This document shows positions 15,081-19,964 of a stretch of 19,964 nucleotides of DNA, piece after piece. Source of the stretch: an uncultured Hyphomicrobiales bacterium (GTDB lineage: Bacteria > Pseudomonadota > Alphaproteobacteria > Rhizobiales > CAJQND01). The stretch lies in assembly GCA_905479595.1 (NCBI GenBank), contig CAJQND010000362.1:1-19964 (forward strand). Reading direction: 5' to 3'. Every line of letters starts with the position of its first letter. Within the stretch, counting starts at the first letter, position 1. The translations under genes and the position numbers were made by a program. Under the pieces are notes generated by a model that saw nothing but the letters and a program-made list of their open reading frames with translations, was not told where the DNA came from and ran no database searches.

Positions 15081-16270
15081 AAGCGGTCTTTGTGCGCCTG
15101 CTCCAACTGTTTCTTCAGGTCTTCGATTTCCTGCGTCCGCGCCTTCGATTTTTGCGATTGCCATGAAAATTTAAATGCGCGGGCTTTACCTGCTTTGGAT
15201 TGGTCCTCTGGTTTTTCAGATGCATCGGGATCACCACCTTCCGACATCAAAACCGCCAACCAGCGCAAAGCCGGAATATCGCGACAGATGATAACCAGTG
15301 ATGCCGCAATGGGGACACTGAGAAACATGCCCGCAATCCCCCAGATTGTTCCCCAGAAAGTCAGGGAGAGCAGCACAACGAAAGGACTTAGATTAAGAGA
15401 TTTCCCCATGTATTTAGGCTCAACAATATTGCCCACGACAAATTGCACGGCCGTCATGAGCACCACAACCTGAACAAACGGCAAAACCGTTTCAAACTGA
15501 ACGAGCGCCAGCATGGACGGGAAAAAGACGGCGAATGCCGATCCTATGTTGGGTATGAAGTTCAGGAAGAAAATCAAAATGCCCCAGAATTCAGCAAAAT
15601 CGACCGAAAAATACTTCAAAATAACGTAGCAGAGCGTGGCGGTTGTCAGGCTTGTCAGGGTTTTGACCCACAAGTATCGACGCACCCCGCGGGCAATGGT
15701 TTCGAATTTCTGCTCATACTCTTTTTTCTGTGCAGGATCGCTTACCAGATTGGCAAACTTTGAAGAGACAAATCCTCGTTCCGCCAGCAAAAAGGCGCAA
15801 TACATGAAGATCAGACCAACATTGGTGAAGAGCGAGCCAGCCGATCCCGCAATGCCGGAGATGTGTCCGCCAAAATCGATACCAGCGAGTGTTTCTTTGA
15901 CCCAAACCGCAATGTCAGGCCCGGCTTTAAGCTCAAATTCTGATGCCAGCGCGCTAAATCTGGCCGCGTATTTTGGCCAAGCAAGCGACATCGCGGCAGC
16001 CTGCTCATACATAATCACAGCGACAAAAATGTTGGCGAGAAAGACAACTCCAATGGCGCATACGCCCGCCATCCATTTGGGTAATCCAAGCGCCTCCAGC
16101 CGGGAAATTGCCGCAGCAATCAGGCTGGTAAGAAGAACTGCAATCACCAGCGGCACAAGAAAACCGGCGCCATAAATCAACACTGCAAGAAGCGCGCAAA
16201 CGGCAAGAATTATCAAGGCATAGGTTTGGATTTCTACCGCCTCACCACCCCGCTTTTTCGCCGCGCTCAT
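15077..16270 (-). CDS. AI-2E family transporter (PerM/TqsA/YdiK family)
   Basis: This is a 397-residue membrane protein with about eight membrane segments: two pairs at the N-terminus (about 15-55 and 66-90), then a soluble stretch (about 92-145), then a C-terminal bundle. Family motifs are NFIPNIG (237-243), VEPKYMGKSLNLSP (283-296) and FWGTIWGIAGMFLSVP (305-320). Residues 345-397 form a charged cytosolic tail, the last part (about 376-395) probably helical or coiled. Although the family is named for autoinducer-2 export, most members have other or unknown substrates, including ion antiport, so autoinducer transport should not be assumed. The ATG at 16270 overlaps the MscS-family stop as ATGA, and its own stop overlaps the YihY-family start in the same way. 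Confidence 0.93.
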   Translation of the reverse strand: MSAAKKRGGEAVEIQTYALIILAVCALLAVLIYGAGFLVPLVIAVLLTSLIAAAISRLEALGLPKWMAGVCAIGVVFLANIFVAVIMYEQAAAMSLAWPKYAARFSALASEFELKAGPDIAVWVKETLAGIDFGGHISGIAGSAGSLFTNVGLIFMYCAFLLAERGFVSSKFANLVSDPAQKKEYEQKFETIARGVRRYLWVKTLTSLTTATLCYVILKYFSVDFAEFWGILIFFLNFIPNIGSAFAVFFPSMLALVQFETVLPFVQVVVLMTAVQFVVGNIVEPKYMGKSLNLSPFVVLLSLTFWGTIWGIAGMFLSVPIAASLVIICRDIPALRWLAVLMSEGGDPDASEKPEDQSKAGKARAFKFSWQSQKSKARTQEIEDLKKQLEQAHKDRL

Positions 16271-17415
16271 GTTTTCACCCCTTCAAGGTCCGGCGTGCTG
16301 GTAATTCCCTGGGGCACCGTTTCCAAATAAATTGAGGTGCTGGGATAAGCGAAGTGGGTTCCAGCTGTTGCAACGATTTCCCGGATCGCCACCACGAGCC
16401 GTTCTTTGGCATCCTGATAGGACACGTAAGTTGATGATTTTGTGAAGCAGTAGATCATGACATCAATCGAGCTGTCAGTAATGGAATCGATGCGAACGAT
16501 CCGACGTGCGATTTCGGGATCGGTGAAGTCACCACAAGTTTCCAGATAACTTTCGATATCCTCTTTGATTTTTTCCAACTGCGTAGTTGTTGCGGAATGC
16601 ACAATGCCGACGGTCCAATAAATCCGCCTGTGCGACATTCGACTGAAATTCGTCAAAGGCACGTCAGCAAGTTGCGCGTTGGGGACGTAAACGGGAGCCA
16701 GATCAAATCGCCGGATCAGGGTGGAGCGGAAATCAACACTTTCAACTGTGCCTTCAACCACGCCTTCAACCCGCACCCATTCGCCAATCCCGAAACGCTT
16801 TTCTCCCATGCTGGTAATGCCGGCCAGAAAGTTCTTTAAAATGTCCTGCGCAGCAAGCGCCAAGGCAGCACCAACGACCCCCATGCCAGTGAGAATTGGC
16901 CCGAGATCAATGCCCCAAATGCCCAAAACCGCCGCAACCCCAATGAACACCACAAGAATGCGCGCGCCGCGAACAAACCAATCAAGCTGAATTGATGACT
17001 GCTCAGTGCGATAGGCATCAAGTTTCTTGGCCATCGGGTCACAAAAGGCATAAATCGATGCAAAAACTGCCGTCACCAGTATTGAATTGAGAACTCGTTC
17101 TGCGAGTTCTGAAACGCTTTGCGGCGGATCGATCAGTTTCAACGCGGCAAAAACCCCGACAACAACAACGAGTGCCCGGACCGCAGGACGGATACCTGCC
17201 CTGACTGTGTCATTGACCACCACGCCAATTGCACCGCCAATCCATTTTGCAATTGTAATGAGAATGTCGGCCAGCGGTTTGCGGACAAGCCAAATAACAA
17301 TATTCAGCACCGCGGCTGCGAAAATTATTGTCCAATCAAGGTGGGTGAACCATGCCCATGCAGGAACGATGAGCGTCTGCCACAACTCGTTCAAGCGATC
17401 CAACAGCATTTGCAA
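16267..17415 (-). CDS. MscS-family mechanosensitive channel
   Basis: This 382-residue membrane protein has several N-terminal membrane segments (about 28-45, 50-70, 78-95, 108-125, 148-168). These are followed by the pore-lining small-residue helix GPILTGMGVVGAALALAAQDILKNFLAG (starting at 172), the MscS hallmark. The beta domain follows: FGIGEWVRVEGVVEGTVESVDF (about 208-229) then VYVPN (242-246). The C-terminal alpha-beta domain is present. MscS channels release solutes on hypo-osmotic shock. The start is uncertain: TTG at 17415 lies 8 bases after GGGAG, while ATG at 17409 lies 14 bases after it; I report TTG on spacing grounds. It is the first gene of the membrane/phosphatase operon and its stop overlaps the AI-2E gene as ATGA. 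Confidence 0.92.
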   Translation of the reverse strand: MQMLLDRLNELWQTLIVPAWAWFTHLDWTIIFAAAVLNIVIWLVRKPLADILITIAKWIGGAIGVVVNDTVRAGIRPAVRALVVVVGVFAALKLIDPPQSVSELAERVLNSILVTAVFASIYAFCDPMAKKLDAYRTEQSSIQLDWFVRGARILVVFIGVAAVLGIWGIDLGPILTGMGVVGAALALAAQDILKNFLAGITSMGEKRFGIGEWVRVEGVVEGTVESVDFRSTLIRRFDLAPVYVPNAQLADVPLTNFSRMSHRRIYWTVGIVHSATTTQLEKIKEDIESYLETCGDFTDPEIARRIVRIDSITDSSIDVMIYCFTKSSTYVSYQDAKERLVVAIREIVATAGTHFAYPSTSIYLETVPQGITSTPDLEGVKT

Positions 17416-17477
17416 CTTGTAATCTCCCAGCCCTACCCGTCTTTGACGTAACAGCAGATTAATTCGAATCTTTTTTA

Positions 17478-17509
17478 AGAATAATCACATTTACCGCATG
17501 AATTATTCT
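17478..17509. repeat. AT-rich inverted repeat between divergent transcription units
   Basis: AGAATAAT (17478-17485) and ATTATTCT (17502-17509) are exact 8-base arms with a 16-base spacer. They sit between the MscS-operon start and the promoter of the GYD gene, just upstream of its -35. This is a position where a regulator could affect both directions, but such repeats are easily found by chance in AT-rich DNA. Confidence 0.35.
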
Positions 17510-17515
17510 CTATTT

Positions 17516-17545
17516 TTCACAGTAACAATCAAAATAACCTATAAT
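17516..17545 (+). promoter_or_regulatory. Sigma70-like promoter for the GYD-domain gene
   Basis: TTCACA (17516-17521) and TATAAT (17540-17545) are separated by 18 bases, giving a perfect -10 and 5 of 6 at -35. A leader of roughly 45 bases would result. A second candidate, TTGTCA (17551-17556) with TAAAAT (17573-17578) at 16 bases, would give a very short leader. Confidence 0.55.
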
Positions 17546-17598
17546 TTCCATTGTCAAGACTACCAATACTCATAAAATCACTAAAAGGGAGAAGACAA

Positions 17599-17913
17599 AT
17601 GCGGACAATATTTTTGGCTAACTACGCTCCAAACGCAGTCAAAGGGCTTATCAGCGGTTCAGATCGCGAGGCTGCAGTTAAAGCTCTGCTTGCCAGCGTT
17701 GGCGGCACACTTGAAAGCCTTATGTTCACCCGCGGCAAATATGACATCGCAGCGATTGCAGATTTGCCAGATCAGAACAGCGCAATGGGTTTGACCATGG
17801 CAATCCGCGCCAGCGGTGCGTTTAGCAACATGACAGTTCTTGAAGCTCTCGATATGGGTCCGGTCGTAGAAGCGGCCCAGGCTGCCGCAAAAGTCTACGA
17901 ACCCGCTGGGTAG
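17599..17913 (+). CDS. GYD domain protein
   Basis: This is a 104-residue small protein. The GYD-family hallmark is visible as RGKYDIAAIADLP, in the middle of a ferredoxin-like alpha-beta pattern. The N-terminus MRTIFLANYAPNAVKGL is a typical first strand and helix. The molecular function of the family is unknown; members are cytosolic and probably oligomeric by analogy with related dimeric alpha-beta barrel proteins. The ATG at 17599 is chosen because GGGAG lies 8 bases upstream; an open frame to 17551 exists but overlaps the likely promoter. The SDR gene follows after 99 bases on the same strand with no visible terminator, so the two are probably co-transcribed. Confidence 0.88.
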   Translation: MRTIFLANYAPNAVKGLISGSDREAAVKALLASVGGTLESLMFTRGKYDIAAIADLPDQNSAMGLTMAIRASGAFSNMTVLEALDMGPVVEAAQAAAKVYEPAG

Positions 17914-18012
17914 TTGCACCCCTGCCAACAGACAATCAGCTCGTCTGGTTGATACCATCACCTTTCCATGGCAAAGAATTGGCGAAGCCCAATGCTATGG
18001 AGGTGGTGGTAG

Positions 18013-18774
18013 ATGGATCTCGGTCTTAAAGGCAAAGTTGTTCTCGTAACGGGCGGCACCCGCGGGATCGGCAATGCAATCGTCAACTACCTGGTCGAGG
18101 AAGGTGCAAAAGTAGCATTTTGCGCCCGCACCGCCGACAGCGTTAACACCGTTGCAAAACATTTTGGCAATGCGGTTTCCGGGAGTGTGGTTGATCTGGC
18201 AGACGGCATCGCGGTCACAAACTGGGTTAACAATACAGCAGCTCATTTTGGCGCGATTGACGCGGTTATCGCCAATGCCGGCGCTATGGAAGGCGGTGAC
18301 ACGGATGAGGCGTGGGGAAAAAACCTGGCCATCGACATCACCGCATTCCGGTGCCTGACTGCCGCTGCGTTGCCATATCTGAAAACCGCCGCCGCAGAAA
18401 AAGGTGATGCGGCGATTACGGCGATATCCTCGGTATCTGCCAGCATGGCAGAAGGGCCAGAGGCCTATGGCGCGATAAAGGCGGCGCTCATCCACTATAC
18501 CGGCGGACTGGCGCGCAAACTCGGGCCAGACCATGTACGGGTAAACACAATTTCTCCTGGAACAGTCTTCTTTGACGGTGGCGTTTGGGACAATGTCGAA
18601 CAAGCTGACCCGGCCTATTTCAAGCAAACCCTCGACCTCATTCCCATGGGGCGCATGGCGCAGCCGGAAGAAATCGCCAGCGCTGCGGTCTTTATATCAA
18701 GCCCGCGCTCCAGCTACACAACCGGATCAAACTGGATCATTGACGGCTCAATTTCCGCCCACGCACAGCTTTAG
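18013..18774 (+). CDS. SDR-family NAD(P)-dependent oxidoreductase
   Basis: This is a 253-residue classical short-chain dehydrogenase/reductase. The Rossmann dinucleotide loop is TGGTRGIG (13-20), the NAG motif is NAGA (88-91), Ser139/Ser140 precede the catalytic Tyr152-x-x-x-Lys156 (YGAIK), and the SPGT motif (181-184) follows. The C-terminal GSNWIIDGS is typical of the family. Arg17 just after the first glycines hints at NADP(H), but this is a weak guide. The substrate cannot be deduced. The ATG at 18013 has GGAGG about 10 bases upstream. It follows the GYD-domain gene and converges on the MFS gene, with only 18 bases between the two stops and no hairpin visible there. Confidence 0.93.
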   Translation: MDLGLKGKVVLVTGGTRGIGNAIVNYLVEEGAKVAFCARTADSVNTVAKHFGNAVSGSVVDLADGIAVTNWVNNTAAHFGAIDAVIANAGAMEGGDTDEAWGKNLAIDITAFRCLTAAALPYLKTAAAEKGDAAITAISSVSASMAEGPEAYGAIKAALIHYTGGLARKLGPDHVRVNTISPGTVFFDGGVWDNVEQADPAYFKQTLDLIPMGRMAQPEEIASAAVFISSPRSSYTTGSNWIIDGSISAHAQL

Positions 18775-18792
18775 GTTCAAGACCGCGGGCAG

Positions 18793-19964
18793 TCATGAAC
18801 GCGCCAAGGCCTGCGCCGCTATTTTCTTGTTTGAAAGAAAACGCATTCCGGCCATCGTCGCTTCAATGGCTGCAAGGATGGCGACAAACACCAAAAGAGA
18901 AAATGTTCCGAATTCGACAATCATCCAACCTGCAATCAGCGGAAAACCAAAAATCCCAATGAAATAGGTCAGTGCAAATAATTGCAGCGTTTGCGGCACC
19001 AGATCGCTTTTAGCATCATTTGCCGCCATGGCAACAAGCACCGGGTAAGACGCACCATATCCAATCCCGAACAAAACTGCGGTCATGATATACGTGAGCT
19101 GGTTCCCATTTACGAACATGAACAAAACGACACTGGCGCACATGATAAACTGCAATCCAGAAATTGTCGCATAAGGAGCGGTTCCGCCTTTGAAACCAAC
19201 CAGCAAAATCCGGCACACAATCACGGTGATCGTATAGGTGAGAAAATAATCCGAATAGCGCAAGCTTTGCGCATCAGCAAAGACAGTTTGAAAATTGTTC
19301 ATTCCTGCAAAAACACTGGCACCAATGAATACCATTATGACGGGAAGCCGCGCGCGGGATGTAAAAATCCGCCCAACCGATGCCAGGGTCAAACCTGACC
19401 TGGGTTCAGTGCCAGCTTTGTTAGAAAGAGAACGGATAGGTGGTGCCAGCAACAAGAACAACGTGCCGCTGAAAACACATAGCCCTGCCATGGCGTAAAA
19501 CGCATGTGACACACTGAAACCGGCATTCTCCATCTCAGAAGCCATCACCGGCGACAAACCGAACCCGGCCATAATGAACACCGATAGCAGGGCAAAATAA
19601 CGAACTCTTTCATCTTGCGCAGTGATCCGGGTGAGCACTACGGGCGTCAAAGTGTAAAACAACCCCCACCCCACGCCCAAAAATATGCTCGCCAAGACAA
19701 GGGGCAACCCGACTGATTGCGCCCACCCAAACGCCAACAGACCAATCGCAATTGAATACCCTGCCAACCCAAGGGTCACCACACGGCCAAATTTATCAGC
19801 GAGATGCCCGGAGTAGTAAACCGAAAGAAGAGTCGCAATGGTGGTCACGATCAGCATCGCGCCGACATCTTTTTCATCAGCGCCAAAACTTGCAAACAGC
19901 TTTGGCAGCAGGAATGTCAAACCATAGGTACCGGCCTGCACAAAGGCTGCAAAGAAGTAGAGCG
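18793..19964 (-). CDS. MFS transporter (5' end beyond window)
   Basis: An open frame runs from the right edge of the window to a TGA at 18793, about 389 codons. It starts inside the first membrane segment (LYFFAAFVQAGTYGLTFLLP), so only a short N-terminal piece with the start codon is missing; the GTG at 19941 falls within this segment and is not the real start. Twelve membrane segments can be counted by eye. The loop after the second segment is SGHLADKFGRVVTLG, the MFS motif A (GxxxDxxGR). The substrate and direction cannot be told; the central loop carries Arg/Lys residues but no distinctive domain. It converges on the SDR gene 18 bases away. Confidence 0.92.
   Translation of the reverse strand, partial: LYFFAAFVQAGTYGLTFLLPKLFASFGADEKDVGAMLIVTTIATLLSVYYSGHLADKFGRVVTLGLAGYSIAIGLLAFGWAQSVGLPLVLASIFLGVGWGLFYTLTPVVLTRITAQDERVRYFALLSVFIMAGFGLSPVMASEMENAGFSVSHAFYAMAGLCVFSGTLFLLLAPPIRSLSNKAGTEPRSGLTLASVGRIFTSRARLPVIMVFIGASVFAGMNNFQTVFADAQSLRYSDYFLTYTITVIVCRILLVGFKGGTAPYATISGLQFIMCASVVLFMFVNGNQLTYIMTAVLFGIGYGASYPVLVAMAANDAKSDLVPQTLQLFALTYFIGIFGFPLIAGWMIVEFGTFSLLVFVAILAAIEATMAGMRFLSNKKIAAQALARS

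Noticed and set aside
17456..17476. AGATT/AATCT hairpin followed by T6 as a plus-strand terminator
   Set aside because: Five-base AT-rich stem is too weak, and no plus-strand gene ends nearby.
17544..17554. ATTTCCATTGT shared with the minus strand at 11822-11812, as a common leader motif
   Set aside because: Eleven AT-rich bases shared between two spacers is near what chance allows in this window; no third copy seen.
19939..19941. GTG as start codon of the MFS gene
   Set aside because: The frame continues upstream through more of the first membrane segment to the window edge, so the true start lies outside.

Overview
The window looks like chromosomal DNA of an alphaproteobacterium, most likely Hyphomicrobiales (Rhizobiales). 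This rests on the protein families present: a rhizobial-style MurG-like glycosyltransferase, a minimal secreted L,D-transpeptidase, a GYD protein, and a large secreted triple-repeat protein. It is also supported by an intergenic palindrome (10464-10510) that resembles interspersed repeats I recall from that order. No taxonomic search was possible. I see no rRNA, tRNA, CRISPR array, insertion sequence, integrase or phage gene; every kilobase is accounted for by ordinary chromosomal genes or short spacers.

Region 1 (1-7088, all minus strand) is a peptide/opine-type ABC importer operon. The order in the direction of transcription is fused two-domain ATPase, periplasmic binding protein, permease B, permease C. 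The genes are joined by ATGA overlaps or a 2-base gap. An edge-truncated glycosyltransferase follows after 85 bases. Region 2 (7089-10577) holds an L,D-transpeptidase and, divergent from it, an 814-residue exported protein. That protein has three related repeats, a Tyr/Trp/Gly-rich section and a very basic tail, and its gene ends at a strong terminator that can also serve the converging metallo-beta-lactamase-fold gene.

Region 3 (10571-17415, minus strand) reads, in transcription order: MscS-type channel, AI-2E-family membrane protein, YihY/BrkB-family membrane protein, HdeD-family membrane protein, PafA-like periplasmic phosphatase, a 94-residue glycine-rich hydrophobic protein and the MBL-fold hydrolase. 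The first three are translationally coupled, and the first five plausibly form one envelope operon. Region 4 (17416-19964) is a divergent GYD-domain gene with a good sigma70-like promoter, an SDR oxidoreductase, and a convergent MFS transporter cut by the window end.

The gene content is mostly familiar. The items most worth a second look are the exported polycationic repeat protein, a leader hairpin that would bury the ribosome binding site of the glycine-rich protein, an intrinsic-terminator structure on the plus strand with no plus-strand gene in front of it, and the five-gene membrane/phosphatase operon. I did not find a convincing new defence, mobile or biosynthetic system.
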